Assembly (NCBI GenBank): GCA_031291305.1
Contig: JARLJH010000044.1
Span: 1 to 55,333, forward strand
Length of the DNA stretch: 55,333 nucleotides
From: Rhodoferax sp.
Lineage (GTDB): Bacteria; Pseudomonadota; Gammaproteobacteria; Burkholderiales; Burkholderiaceae_C
Direction of reading: 5' to 3'
Shown here: positions 1 to 8,818 of the stretch, one piece after another
Layout: each line of letters begins with the position of its first letter
How positions within the stretch are numbered: the stretch's first letter is position 1
Made by a program: the position numbers and the translations under genes
Notes under the pieces: generated by a model
What the model was told of the DNA's origin: nothing
The model's database searches: none
What the model saw: the letters and a program-made list of their open reading frames with translations, nothing else

Positions 1-1
1 A

Positions 2-319
2 AGCAGCGGCGTGGGTCAGATCAACTCGGCAGTCAGTCAGTTGAACCAGACCACTCAGCAAAATGCCTCCAGCTCTGAAGAACTGGCGGCGACCAGTGAG
101 GAGATGAGCAGCCAGGCCGAGCAGTTGCAACAAACCATGTCCTTCTTCAAACTCGACAGCGCGGGGCAGGGCAGCACGGATGGGCGTTTTGCCGTGCGCA
201 AAAGCAGCGCCAGTACTCAAAAGCCCGGTGCTGTCAAGGCCTTCCATACCAAACCGGCATTCAAGTCGGCGCAGGCCGCCAGTGCGGATCTGGATGAATC
301 CCAGTTCACCAAGTTTTGA
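2..319 (+). CDS. Methyl-accepting chemotaxis protein, C-terminal end (partial)
   Basis: Only the last 105 codons are in the window; the reading frame is open to the left edge. The visible part is the tail of the cytoplasmic signalling coiled coil, with the phrase SAVSQLNQTTQQNASSSEEL followed by ATSEEMSSQAEQLQQ, typical of receptors that send signals to CheA through CheW. The final 50 or so residues are a low-complexity linker rich in Ser, Ala and Lys, and end in FTKF. There is no clear NWETF-type CheR/CheB tether. The gene lies 12 bp before cheW in the same direction, so it is probably part of the chemotaxis operon. The sensor domain cannot be seen, so the ligand is unknown. Confidence 0.9.
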   Translation, partial: SSGVGQINSAVSQLNQTTQQNASSSEELAATSEEMSSQAEQLQQTMSFFKLDSAGQGSTDGRFAVRKSSASTQKPGAVKAFHTKPAFKSAQAASADLDESQFTKF

Positions 320-331
320 CAGGAGTCGACC

Positions 332-883
332 ATGAACGCACTGGTCCAAGCTGACAGAAAGGGGCCACCCAACCAGGTGGCGACCCAGGCGGCAGGTGAG
401 GAAAAACAATACCTCACCTTCATGCTCGGCGGAGAGATGTTCTCCATCAGCATTCTGAGTATCAAGGAAATCATCTGGTACGCCAACCTGACTGAAGTGC
501 CGATGATGCCCGCCTGCATACGCGGCGTCATCAACCTGCGTGGTTCCGTGGTGCCGGTGATGGACTTGTCAAACCGCTTTGGAAAGCCCAGCACCCCGGT
601 GATCAAAAGTACCTGCATCGTGATCATCGAGGTGCCCACAGCCGTAGAAGGTGAACACCAGAACATGGGCGTGGTGGTGGACTCGGTACAGGCGGTGCTG
701 GAGATACCGACTTCCGAGATCGAGCCAGCACCGAGCTTTGGGGCCAAGATCCGGTCCGATTTCATTGAAGGCATCGCCAAGGTGAATGGCAAGTTTGTCA
801 TCCTACTCAATGTCAATCGCGTGCTGTCTACCGAAGAAATTGGTCAGATGGGGCAGATGGCCAACGCTGCGGAGATGTCTTAA
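332..883 (+). CDS. cheW: Chemotaxis coupling protein CheW
   Basis: A 183-residue CheW-domain protein, slightly longer than the usual 150-170 because of a hydrophilic N-terminus. The domain starts near residue 28 (QYLTFMLGGEMFSISI) and includes the conserved stretch IRGVINLRGSVVPVMDL that contacts receptors and CheA. CheW bridges receptors to the CheA kinase in polar arrays. The start at 332 has an AGGAG ribosome-binding site 6 bp upstream (321-325). It sits between a receptor gene and cheR. No CheA gene is present in the window, so it should lie to the left or elsewhere. Confidence 0.95.
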   Translation: MNALVQADRKGPPNQVATQAAGEEKQYLTFMLGGEMFSISILSIKEIIWYANLTEVPMMPACIRGVINLRGSVVPVMDLSNRFGKPSTPVIKSTCIVIIEVPTAVEGEHQNMGVVVDSVQAVLEIPTSEIEPAPSFGAKIRSDFIEGIAKVNGKFVILLNVNRVLSTEEIGQMGQMANAAEMS

Positions 884-890
884 ATTGATA

Positions 891-940
891 TTTTTTTGAT
901 AGCTTTAAGCCAATATAAGATGTGGGCGAAAGGCCAAAAG
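891..940 (-). repeat. Dispersed short repeat, copy A (cheW-cheR gap)
   Basis: Read on the minus strand this segment begins GGCCTTTCGCCC and ends AAAGCTATCAAA, matching the core pattern of the other copies (GGCC..TAGCCC ... AGCTATCAAA). It fills the gap between cheW and cheR and covers the ATG at 922, which argues that this ATG is not the real cheR start. Confidence 0.6.
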
Positions 941-966
941 TTCATAAAAATATTCAAGGAGCGATC

Positions 967-1776
967 TTGCAGGTTATTGCCATCTCCGACGCCGAGTTTG
1001 CCCAGTTTCAGCGTTTCATTTATGAAGCCGCGGGCATCACCATGGCAGATGCCAAAAAGCAGCTGGTCACTGGGCGATTGAACAAGCGTCTGGCGGTATA
1101 TGAGCTCGACAGCTTTGGTGCGTATTTCAAGCTCCTCAAGTCGGGCCTGCACCCTAACGAAGTGCAGATGGCGGTTGACCTGTTGACCACCAATGAGACC
1201 TACTTCTTCAGGGAAATCAAGCACTTTGAGTTTTTGCGTACGCTGGCTTTGAAGGAGCGCAGTCGCCCGCAGCCGTTTCGGGTGTGGAGTGCAGCCAGTT
1301 CCAGTGGTGAAGAGGCTTACAGCATCGCCATGGTGCTGGCCGATTGCATGCAGACCACGCCATGGGAGGTTCTGGGCACCGACATCAGCACCCGTGTCAT
1401 TGATGGCGCACGCAAGGCGCTGTACTCGATGGAACGCGGCCGCCACATTCCCCCCGAATTCCTGAAGCGCTTTTGCCGCAAGGGCGTTGGACCCTACGAG
1501 GGACAATTGCTGGTGGATCGCAGTCTGCGCAGTAAAGTGACGTTTCGCCAGGTCAACCTGAACGCCACACTGCCCGAGCTGGGGCAGTTCGACATTGTTT
1601 TTCTACGAAATGTGATGATTTATTTCAACAACCAGACCAAACGCGAAGTGGTGGCGCGGGTCATCTCCACCATCAAGCCCGGAGGCTACTTTTGCGTGGG
1701 GCATTCTGAAAGTCTCAATGACATCACACAGGCGGTGAAGATGGTGGAAACGGCGATTTACCGCAAGGGAGCCTGA
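967..1776 (+). CDS. cheR: Chemotaxis protein methyltransferase CheR
   Basis: CheR methylates glutamates on chemoreceptors with S-adenosylmethionine as donor. The protein shows the N-terminal helical CheR domain (ISDAEFAQFQRFIYEAAGI) and then the SAM-binding fold with VWSAASSSGEEAYS and DIVFLRNVMIYF. I chose the TTG at 967 (269 residues, near the family norm). It has an AAGGAG ribosome-binding site at 956-961, five bases away, and the protein then begins QVIAISDAEF. An in-frame ATG at 922 would add 15 residues, but it lies inside a dispersed repeat and lacks a ribosome-binding site. cheD follows after one base. Confidence 0.93.
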   Translation: MQVIAISDAEFAQFQRFIYEAAGITMADAKKQLVTGRLNKRLAVYELDSFGAYFKLLKSGLHPNEVQMAVDLLTTNETYFFREIKHFEFLRTLALKERSRPQPFRVWSAASSSGEEAYSIAMVLADCMQTTPWEVLGTDISTRVIDGARKALYSMERGRHIPPEFLKRFCRKGVGPYEGQLLVDRSLRSKVTFRQVNLNATLPELGQFDIVFLRNVMIYFNNQTKREVVARVISTIKPGGYFCVGHSESLNDITQAVKMVETAIYRKGA

Positions 1777-1777
1777 C

Positions 1778-2311
1778 TTGACTCGCCTGAAAGATTTGAT
1801 GGACATTTTCTTGCAACCAGGTGAGCTGTTTGTGGGGGATGCCAGCTTTCAGATACGCACCATTCTGGGTTCATGCGTGTCGATCACGTTGTGGCATCCG
1901 CAGGCACGTATGGGGGGTATGTCGCACTTTTTGCTGCCCACCCGCAGTGTCCCTGTGCCAGAGCACGTGCTGGACGGTCGTTACGGTGATGAAGCTTTGC
2001 AGTGGATGTTGAAAGACTTGAGAGCTGCCGGTGTCGATCCACGGCAATGCCAGGCCAAGATTTTTGGTGGTGGCAACATGTTTCCGGGTCAGCCCCGTGC
2101 CAGTGCCATCACAGTGGGGCAGCGCAATGGCGAGGCAGCCCGGTTGCTGCTGAAGAACCTGGGCATCGAGGCGGTCAGTGAAAGTCTGTTTGGCGTGGGC
2201 CACCGGCAGATCATTTTTAACGTCAGTAATGGCGATGTCTGGATGCGCCAGGTCCGGCCATCGCAGTTTGAAGTCGATTGTGAAAAAGCAGTCGAAGGGT
2301 GTGCATCATGA
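1778..2311 (+). CDS. cheD: Chemoreceptor glutamine deamidase CheD
   Basis: CheD deamidates specific receptor glutamines and can interact with CheC-type phosphatases. The 177-residue product has the family motif [15 protein letters not shown], whose Cys is the expected nucleophile, and GGMSHFLLP, which supplies the catalytic His; later come KIFGGGNMF and [10 protein letters not shown]. The start is a TTG at 1778 with AAGGGAG at 1765-1771, six bases away; an in-frame ATG at 1799 is possible but has a poorer site. It overlaps cheB by an ATGA junction, so the two are probably translationally coupled. Confidence 0.92.
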   Translation: MTRLKDLMDIFLQPGELFVGDASFQIRTILGSCVSITLWHPQARMGGMSHFLLPTRSVPVPEHVLDGRYGDEALQWMLKDLRAAGVDPRQCQAKIFGGGNMFPGQPRASAITVGQRNGEAARLLLKNLGIEAVSESLFGVGHRQIIFNVSNGDVWMRQVRPSQFEVDCEKAVEGCAS

Positions 2312-3375
2312 GCCGGATCAAGGTTTTAGTGGTGGATGATTCCGCTGTCGTGCGTCAGGTGGTCACAGGGCTGTTGTCTGCCGACCCGGATATCGAGGTC
2401 ATAGCCGCTGTGGCGGACCCGATTCTGGCCATTGCCCGCATGAAGGTGCAATGGCCTGACGTGATCGTGCTCGATATCGAGATGCCCCGCATGGATGGCA
2501 TCACCTTCTTGAAGAAGATCATGGCCGAAAAGCCCACACCGGTGGTCATCTGTTCCACGCTGGTGGAGGCGGGCGCGCAGACATCGATGGCGGCGCTGGC
2601 TGCAGGTGCTGTGGCGATCATTGCCAAGCCCAAAGTCGGTCTGAAACAGTTTCTGGAAGACGCCTCAGAAGACATGGTGAGCGCCGTCAAGGCGGCTGCC
2701 AAGGCCAATGTGAAGGCGCTTCATGTATCAGCCAAGAACACGGCCGACGTCATCATGCCGGCGGTGGACAAACACTCAGCCATGATTCAGACCACCGAAC
2801 GTGTGGTGGCGATTGGCACCTCCACGGGCGGCACACAGGCGCTTGAAGTGGTGCTGACCGGTCTGCCACGGGTTACACCTGGTATCGTGATCGTGCAGCA
2901 CATGCCCGAAAAGTTCACTGCAGCCTTTGCCGAACGGCTCAATGGCCTGTGCCAGATCGAGGTCAAGGAGGCACAAAACAATGACCGCGTCATCAACAGC
3001 CGGGCGCTGATTGCGCCAGGTGGCAAACACATGCTGCTGCGCCGCACCGGCGCGCAGTATTACGTCGAGGTGATGGATGGCCCGCTGGTCAACCGGCATC
3101 GCCCGTCGGTGGATGTGCTCTTCAGGTCGGTGGCCAAATGCGCCGGGGCCAACGCCCTGGGCGTGATCATGACCGGCATGGGCGACGACGGCGCGGCGGG
3201 CTTGGCGGAAATGCGCAAGGCCGGTGCCCGCACAGTCGCTCAAGATGAAGCCAGCTGCGTGGTGTATGGCATGCCCAAGGAGGCGGTGAAACGCGGCGGT
3301 GTTGAGAAAACCGTGCCTCTGACCGCGATTGGACGCGAAATCATGCAGCAGCTCTCAGGGGTTATGGTGCGCTGA
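2308..3375 (+). CDS. cheB: Chemotaxis response regulator glutamate methylesterase CheB
   Basis: A 355-residue CheB with a receiver domain (acidic pair DD near residues 10-11, phospho-acceptor Asp in [13 protein letters not shown], then a Lys in IAKPK) and a C-terminal methylesterase domain. The esterase triad is visible as Ser in IGTSTGG, His in IVQHMPEKF and Asp in [10 protein letters not shown]. It removes methyl groups from receptors once phosphorylated by CheA. The ATG at 2308 overlaps the cheD stop and has GAAGGG at 2294-2299. A GTG at 2299 would add three residues and is less likely. The gene converges with hemH, with 4 bp between the stop codons. Confidence 0.95.
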   Translation: MSRIKVLVVDDSAVVRQVVTGLLSADPDIEVIAAVADPILAIARMKVQWPDVIVLDIEMPRMDGITFLKKIMAEKPTPVVICSTLVEAGAQTSMAALAAGAVAIIAKPKVGLKQFLEDASEDMVSAVKAAAKANVKALHVSAKNTADVIMPAVDKHSAMIQTTERVVAIGTSTGGTQALEVVLTGLPRVTPGIVIVQHMPEKFTAAFAERLNGLCQIEVKEAQNNDRVINSRALIAPGGKHMLLRRTGAQYYVEVMDGPLVNRHRPSVDVLFRSVAKCAGANALGVIMTGMGDDGAAGLAEMRKAGARTVAQDEASCVVYGMPKEAVKRGGVEKTVPLTAIGREIMQQLSGVMVR

Positions 3376-3379
3376 CAGC

Positions 3380-4486
3380 CTATGTGTCGGCTCCGAGCGC
3401 CAATGCGGCGGCTCTGGAGGCGGCCAGGGCTTGATCGTCAGGTGCAGTTTGCGTCGGCCAGCCCTGCAGGTGCTGCTGTGTGATCTCGCCCAGTGCGGCA
3501 ATCCATTGCGGGTCGTCGTTCAGGCAGGCGATGTAATGGAACTCCTGACCACCCGCATGCAGGAAGGCTTCGCGGGCTTCCTGGTTGATCTCTTCCAGGG
3601 TTTCCAGGCAGTCGCTGGTGAACGCCGGACAAATCACATCGACACGTTTGACACCGGCCTTGCCCATGGCGATCAGGGTCGGCTCGGTGTAGGGCTCCAG
3701 CCATTTGGCGCGGCCCAGGCGGGACTGGAATGTGACCTTGAACTGGTCGGCGCTCAAGCCCAGGTGTTGGGCCAGCAGCCGTGCTGTCTTGAAGCACTCG
3801 CAGTGGTATGGGTCGCCCAGATGCAATGTGCGCTCAGGCACACCATGAAAACTTATCACCAGCACATCCGGGCGGCCATGCGCCTGCCAGTGCTGCGACA
3901 CCAGTGCGGCGAGTGCGGCCATGTAGCGCGAGTCGTCGTGGTAGTGGTTGATGAAGCGCAGTTCGGGAATGCTGCGCACGGTAGCGGCCCATTGGTACAC
4001 GGCGTCAAACAGACTGGCGGTGGTGGTGGCCGAATATTGCGGGTAGGCCGGCACGATCAGCACGCGAGTGGCGCCTTCGGCTTTGAGTGCATCAAGTTGG
4101 CTGGCGATGGAGGTGGCACCGTAGCGCATGGCATAGCGCACCAGAACCTGATGCTGGCGTTGCGTCAGCCAGGTCTGCAAGGCCTTGGCCTGTTTCTCGG
4201 TCCAGACTTTGAGTGGCGAGCCTTCCGCTGTCCAGATACTGGCGTATTTGGCACCTGATTTGGCCGGGCGAACGCGTAAAACAAGGCCATGCAAGATCAG
4301 TAACCAGAGCAGGCGCGGGATTTCCACCACCCGCGGGTCGCCCAAAAATTCAGCCAGAAAGCGACGTACGTCCGATGTGCCGGGCGAGTCGGGTGTGCCG
4401 AGATTGCAATACAAGACACCGGTACGCGGTACTTGCCCGTGAACAAACGGTGGTTCGGCGGCGAAAGGGGAGGAAAAAATAGGCAT
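3380..4486 (-). CDS. hemH: Ferrochelatase HemH
   Basis: Ferrochelatase inserts ferrous iron into protoporphyrin IX, the last step of protohaem synthesis. The 368-residue product begins the core fold at GVLYCNLGTPDSP and carries SFHGVPERTLHLGDPYHCEC (metal-site His in SFHG), the segment TFQSRLGRAKWLEPY and CPAFTSDCLETLEEI with the conserved acidic residues. Length and motifs fit the proteobacterial family. It lies alone on the minus strand, 60 bp downstream of the acylase gene and convergent with cheB. Confidence 0.96.
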   Translation of the reverse strand: MPIFSSPFAAEPPFVHGQVPRTGVLYCNLGTPDSPGTSDVRRFLAEFLGDPRVVEIPRLLWLLILHGLVLRVRPAKSGAKYASIWTAEGSPLKVWTEKQAKALQTWLTQRQHQVLVRYAMRYGATSIASQLDALKAEGATRVLIVPAYPQYSATTTASLFDAVYQWAATVRSIPELRFINHYHDDSRYMAALAALVSQHWQAHGRPDVLVISFHGVPERTLHLGDPYHCECFKTARLLAQHLGLSADQFKVTFQSRLGRAKWLEPYTEPTLIAMGKAGVKRVDVICPAFTSDCLETLEEINQEAREAFLHAGGQEFHYIACLNDDPQWIAALGEITQQHLQGWPTQTAPDDQALAASRAAALALGADT

Positions 4487-4546
4487 GGTGCATTTTCCCT
4501 GACTGCGCAGCGTCCTGATGTCAGCGGCGTTATAAATCTGCCTGCT

Positions 4547-6952
4547 TCAGCGTTTGGCGGGTTGCAGTGTCAGGGTACTGCGCGTGTTGGCGGCCACATC
4601 CGGCTCGTTGAGGTATTCCTGCATATAGCCGCCCACTGCGTAGGCGGCAGCCTGATCGTCGTAATGGCTGTCAAAGAGAACGCCGCTTTGCCCCACCGGG
4701 TTGATGCCAAGCGCCTTACCGGGGTCGGCAAAGTCGATGATGCGCCGGGTGGAGGGGCCATACACCACCGACCAGGGAGCGGGGCCGATTGGCATGGACA
4801 TGTTGTTGGGCACCTCGCGGCCTCCGGCCATTTCAAAAGGCCCGACGTTGAACAGCCAGTCCAATGGCTTTTGCGATGACAGCGGGTGCTTGTGTGTCAG
4901 GGTGTGGGCGTGACCCCAGGCCCAGTCGTTGGGGCTGGGGCCCAGTGTTGCTTTCAAATGCGCGATGGTGGCATTCCAGGCGATGCGCACGATGTCTTCG
5001 CGGGTTTCCACCTTTTTTGTGTTGATGTTGTCCCACCAGGGCGAGTTCTCGTCGTCGGCCAGCCGGGGCAGCGCCAGATCCAGCGCACGGGTTGCAAGCA
5101 GATTCTTGAATTGTGTCTCGCCCAATTCGTCAGCCATGGCGGCCTTGGTCAGTTCATACAGAAACTGGGTGAATACGGTGGGCGGAATGTTCAGCGGGGT
5201 GTATTGGCCGTCCCACAGTGACAGGCTGTCAAACACCGAGCGCTCCAGCGGATCGCGCACCACGTTGCTGAGCACCGGCAGCAGGGGTTTAAGCACGCGC
5301 CAGTAATAGGCGGTCTGTGTGCTGAGTTGTAGCGACTCGCTGTTGAGCGCGTTCCACTGGATCTTGTCATTGCCGAGTCGGTCTTCCAGCACCTGGGCAC
5401 GGTCATACAGGTTGTAGTAGCCAGGCACCGGCATCCCGCTGGTCGATATGGGCTGCTGGTTGGCTGACACGATGTAGCCGCGTGGCGGGTTTTCCTCTTG
5501 CGGGTTGTCGCTGAAGCGGTAGAAGCCCAGTTTGTCGGACTCCTCCTCTTCGCCATCCAGAATGAACGCCGGATTGACACCGGGCGGACGGATGGGCAAT
5601 TTGGCAGCGGCCCACCAGCCGATGTCGCCGCTGGCGTTGGCCCAGACGATGTTCAGGCCGGGCGCATGAATCTTGCTGGCAGCCTCGCGCGCCTTGGCCA
5701 GGGTGTTGGCCCGGTTGAGTTCATAAAACGCATCCAGAATGGGGTTGTCGGTTTCCAGAAATGTCCACCACATGGCAATCGGTTTGTCACCCAGGGTGTC
5801 GCGAAATGCATTGGTGATGATCGGGCCCTGCGGGGCGCGTTGCAGGGTCAAAGTGACGGATTTGGCACCTTTAACCTTGATGATCTCCTGCGTGGTCTGC
5901 AGGTCGACCCATTCGCCCATGCTGGCCACTTGGTTGGGGTTGTTGGGGTTGGTACGCAGCTTGATCAGGTCCATGTCGTCGTTCTGGAACATGGTCAGCG
6001 TCCAGCCAAACTGGCTGTTGTGGCCCAGCAGGGCGGACGAATTCAGGGCCTGAAAGTGGCCGTACAGCTCAAAGCCGGGCGCGCTCAGATGCGCCTCATA
6101 CCACACCGAAGGTACGGAAAAACCGATGTGTGGGTCACCGGCCAGCAGCGGCTTGCCACTGGAGCTGCGCTCGCCAGAAACCACCCAGGCATTGCTGCCC
6201 TCCAGCAGAGGCACACCGGCGATGTCCTGGGCGGCGTTGGCGGCTCGGGCCAATGCGCTCAAGGCCTGCCAGTCGGGCTTGGTGGTTGCGGCGGTGGCCT
6301 GATTCAGCACCCCCAGCGGGTGCCAGTCCAGGTCAAAAATACGCAGATAGTCTGCACCCAGCTCGTCGCGCACATAGGTCAGCACCGGTTCAGTCTTGAA
6401 AGCGGCGGCAAAGCTGTAGGCTAGGTAACCTGACACGGCTATCGTGTCTTGTAGCGTGAAAGGCCGCTTGGGGATGCCGATCAGATCGAACTCCATCGGG
6501 GACGGGTGGCTGGCCTGAAACTGGTTGACGCCGTCCAGATAGGCCAACTGCGCCTTGACAGCCGGACTTTCGAGGTCCAATGCAGCGGCTACCTTGGCTG
6601 CGTGTTCGCGCAGGCGCAGTGTGCGAAACAGCTTGTCCACGGGCAGCAACTTGGGCCCCAGCACTTCGGCCAGCTCACCCATCGCCAGACGGCGCACCAT
6701 TTCCATCTGGAACAGGCGGTCCTGCGCGTGTACATAACCCAGAGCGCGGTACAGGTCAGCTTCATTGGCAGCCTTGATATGGGGCACACCACGCTCGTCA
6801 TAACGTACGGTCACCGGGGCACTAAGCTGCGTCAGGGGCAATTCGCCAGAGCGCTGCGGCTGCTTGCTGGAAACATACCAATAACCGCCGCCGCCTGCGA
6901 TCACCAGCAGAGTTAGCAGCAGTCCGGCGATGATTTTCAGGGTGAGTTTCAT
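4547..6952 (-). CDS. Penicillin acylase family N-terminal nucleophile hydrolase
   Basis: An 801-residue member of the penicillin/AHL acylase family, made as a precursor that cleaves itself into two chains. Residues 7-26 form a membrane or signal segment (IIAGLLLTLLVIAGGGGYWY), so it should act in the periplasm or be anchored to the inner membrane. The alpha chain shows VRYDERGVPHIKA and YVHAQDRLFQMEMVRR. The processing site is at EGSNAWVVSG, giving Ser253 as the mature beta-chain nucleophile. Downstream are AGDPHIGFSVP and FQNDDMDLIKL. Family members cleave beta-lactam side chains, N-acyl homoserine lactones or other amides; the substrate cannot be told from sequence. The gene is divergent from the DUF937 gene. 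Confidence 0.9.
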   Translation of the reverse strand: MKLTLKIIAGLLLTLLVIAGGGGYWYVSSKQPQRSGELPLTQLSAPVTVRYDERGVPHIKAANEADLYRALGYVHAQDRLFQMEMVRRLAMGELAEVLGPKLLPVDKLFRTLRLREHAAKVAAALDLESPAVKAQLAYLDGVNQFQASHPSPMEFDLIGIPKRPFTLQDTIAVSGYLAYSFAAAFKTEPVLTYVRDELGADYLRIFDLDWHPLGVLNQATAATTKPDWQALSALARAANAAQDIAGVPLLEGSNAWVVSGERSSSGKPLLAGDPHIGFSVPSVWYEAHLSAPGFELYGHFQALNSSALLGHNSQFGWTLTMFQNDDMDLIKLRTNPNNPNQVASMGEWVDLQTTQEIIKVKGAKSVTLTLQRAPQGPIITNAFRDTLGDKPIAMWWTFLETDNPILDAFYELNRANTLAKAREAASKIHAPGLNIVWANASGDIGWWAAAKLPIRPPGVNPAFILDGEEEESDKLGFYRFSDNPQEENPPRGYIVSANQQPISTSGMPVPGYYNLYDRAQVLEDRLGNDKIQWNALNSESLQLSTQTAYYWRVLKPLLPVLSNVVRDPLERSVFDSLSLWDGQYTPLNIPPTVFTQFLYELTKAAMADELGETQFKNLLATRALDLALPRLADDENSPWWDNINTKKVETREDIVRIAWNATIAHLKATLGPSPNDWAWGHAHTLTHKHPLSSQKPLDWLFNVGPFEMAGGREVPNNMSMPIGPAPWSVVYGPSTRRIIDFADPGKALGINPVGQSGVLFDSHYDDQAAAYAVGGYMQEYLNEPDVAANTRSTLTLQPAKR

Positions 6953-7059
6953 GGCGCGTATGCGAAATAAGTCCGGTTCATGGTTGGATCATAAAGGGGT
7001 GAAAGTGGCAGACACGCGGAGCTGTGGATAATTTGCCGCTTCAATTCCAGGAGATTTCT

Positions 7060-7479
7060 ATGAGTTTGTTCGATTCGGTGATCAGTATGGTGAGTAGCCA
7101 GGTGGAGCAACAAGGCGGTATCGCCCATGTGTTGAGTGGCTTGCTGGCCAACAACGGTGAACTCGGTGGTTTGAACGGTTTGGTGGAAAAATTTAACCAG
7201 GCTGGTTTGGGTGATGTGGTGCAGTCTTGGATCGGCCATGGCCAAAACCAGCCAATCTCAGGGGACCAACTCGCCAATGTGCTCGGTGGTGATGTGCTGG
7301 GTCAGGCGGCCAGCAAACTGGGCATGGACCCGGCGCAGCTTTCCGGCCAGCTGTCGACGATGTTGCCGGGCTTGATCGACAAACTAACCCCCCACGGTGC
7401 AGCACCGGCTGGCGGCCTGGGTAATACCGGTGACTTGATGGGCATGCTGGGTGGCCTGTTGGCCGGACGCGCAGCCTGA
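7060..7479 (+). CDS. YidB-like DUF937 family protein
   Basis: A 139-residue protein of the DUF937/YidB type: MSLFDSVISMVSSQ at the start, a Gly/Asn/Gln-rich centre and the family tail VLGGDVLGQAASKLGMDPAQ followed by LSTMLPGLIDKLTPHG. The function of the family is not established. The start at 7060 was chosen because of AGGAG at 7049-7053, six bases upstream; an ATG at 7024 in frame lacks one. There is no signal peptide. It is divergent from the acylase gene and its stop is 4 bp from the hpnE stop on the other strand, so it is probably monocistronic. Confidence 0.85.
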   Translation: MSLFDSVISMVSSQVEQQGGIAHVLSGLLANNGELGGLNGLVEKFNQAGLGDVVQSWIGHGQNQPISGDQLANVLGGDVLGQAASKLGMDPAQLSGQLSTMLPGLIDKLTPHGAAPAGGLGNTGDLMGMLGGLLAGRAA

Positions 7480-7483
7480 GGTC

Positions 7484-8812
7484 TCAGGCGGTGAGGGCGT
7501 GCACAGCTGCCACGCCGCTCATCACCGCCCCTTCCAGCGTGGCCGGGTAGGGGCCTGCCACATAGTCGCCACAGGCCAGCAGACCCGGTGCGATCTGCAG
7601 AGCAGGGCGCTGCAGGCCGGGCGTGCAGGCAAATGTGGCACGCTTTTCGATCACGGTCTGGACCGGCTGCAGGGTCAGCCCCAACTGGGTTTTCGCTTGC
7701 GCCAGCACTTGCGCCTGAACTTTGGCACGGTCACCGTGTGAAGCGCTGACGACAAACGCCAGCAGGCCTGCCGGGCCATTGAGCGCACCACGGTCAAAAG
7801 CAAATTGAGCCGGATGCGCTGCACTGCTGCGAAGCGCTAATATGGGATGGGTCAACCGGGCGTTGGTGGACCAGGCGTACACGGTGGCAATCGCTTCAAA
7901 GCGCAGGGCTTGCGCCGCGTGCGCCCAGCTTGTAATCTGACTAGATATGCTTTCAGGAGCTGTCAGCCCATATTGCATAAGGGCTAGAGCCGCATTTGAT
8001 GCAGAAGTTGCCCAGATGACCGCATCAAAGCGGTTGTCATCCAGCGAGCCCAGACCTGTGCCGCCCAGTTGCCACTGCCCGGCGCTAAACGCCAATGTTT
8101 CCACCCGTGCTTTGACGTGTACTTGGCCACCATGTTGCTGGATCCAGGTGGCCGCTGCCTGCGGGAAAAGCGCGCCGAGGTCGGTTTTGGGCAGCAGCAG
8201 GTGCGAGCCACCGGCGGCTCCGAACAGCGCGTCGCGCAGTACCCTTAAAAAAACGCTGGCGCTGGCCTGGTGCGCTGGGGTGTTCAGGGCCGACACGCAC
8301 AGTGGCTCGATCAGCTCGGCGTTGATACGTGGTGTGAGTCGCTGACACAGGTCGGCCACGCTCAGCGATGCATCGCACACAAAGCCCTGGCGTTGCCAGC
8401 CCATGGCGGCGCGCAGCAGCGACCATTTATCAGACCACGACCAGCCGCGCGCACTCAAAATGCCACCGAGTGCGTCCAGCGGCGTTGGCCAGTTAGGGAA
8501 GCGGATGCCGCGGTCATCGGGAAACTGCAAGGTCATCGGCAGGTCCAGCAGCGCCTCGCGGGGTTCGATGCCGACGGTGCGCATCAGGCGCAGCGTCTCA
8601 CTGTAGGCACCAATCAGAATATGTTGACCGTTGTCCAGCGTGACGGGTGTACCATCAGGTAATAAGCTTTTTAGGGCTCTAGCCCTTCCACCATAAGCAT
8701 CGGTAGCTTCAAAAACAGTAGCGGAGTGACCGGCCTGGATGGCGGTTACGGCGGCGGTCAGACCGGCCCAGCCAGCCCCCACAATGGCAATCTTCAAGCC
8801 AGCAGCCGCCAC
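7484..8812 (-). CDS. hpnE: Hydroxysqualene dehydroxylase HpnE
   Basis: HpnE is an FAD-dependent amine-oxidase/phytoene-desaturase-like enzyme that reduces hydroxysqualene to squalene, the last step of the HpnCDE route. The 442-residue product opens with the dinucleotide motif IAIVGAGWAGLTAA, then FEATDAYGGRAR and DNGQHILIGAY, all typical. The C-terminus has LLACGDYVAGPYPATLEGAV, the FAD-contacting end. The start is a GTG at 8812, 6 bp after the hpnD stop, so it is probably translated by coupling; no strong ribosome-binding site is seen. Two copies of the dispersed repeat lie inside the gene (7950-7996 and 8671-8715), in opposite orientations. Confidence 0.9.
   Translation of the reverse strand: MAAAGLKIAIVGAGWAGLTAAVTAIQAGHSATVFEATDAYGGRARALKSLLPDGTPVTLDNGQHILIGAYSETLRLMRTVGIEPREALLDLPMTLQFPDDRGIRFPNWPTPLDALGGILSARGWSWSDKWSLLRAAMGWQRQGFVCDASLSVADLCQRLTPRINAELIEPLCVSALNTPAHQASASVFLRVLRDALFGAAGGSHLLLPKTDLGALFPQAAATWIQQHGGQVHVKARVETLAFSAGQWQLGGTGLGSLDDNRFDAVIWATSASNAALALMQYGLTAPESISSQITSWAHAAQALRFEAIATVYAWSTNARLTHPILALRSSAAHPAQFAFDRGALNGPAGLLAFVVSASHGDRAKVQAQVLAQAKTQLGLTLQPVQTVIEKRATFACTPGLQRPALQIAPGLLACGDYVAGPYPATLEGAVMSGVAAVHALTA
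7950..7996 (-). repeat. Dispersed short repeat, copy B (inside hpnE)
   Basis: On the minus strand it reads GGCTCTAGCCCTTATG near its start and GGGCTGACAGCTCCTGAAA at its end, with an internal inverted pair AGCCC/GGGCT. It lies in frame within hpnE and encodes part of the segment ALALMQYGLTAPES. Confidence 0.6.
8671..8715 (+). repeat. Dispersed short repeat, copy C (inside hpnE)
   Basis: The plus strand shows TAGGGCTCTAGCCCTTCC and then GGTAGCTTCAAAAA, the same layout as the other copies but in antisense orientation to hpnE. It overlaps codons for the conserved GGRA motif and the following loop, so part of the match may reflect coding constraint. Confidence 0.45.
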
Positions 8813-8818
8813 AATGCG

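Noticed and set aside
217-816. Long open frame on the minus strand opposite cheW
   Set aside because: Mirror of a clear cheW gene in GC-rich DNA; no domain or ribosome-binding site of its own.
3329-4258. 309-codon plus-strand frame opposite hemH
   Set aside because: It starts inside cheB and runs antisense to an unmistakable ferrochelatase; protein has no recognisable family pattern.
5498-6424. 308-codon plus-strand frame opposite the acylase gene
   Set aside because: Antisense shadow; composition rich in Gly, Val and Gln typical of reverse-frame translation.
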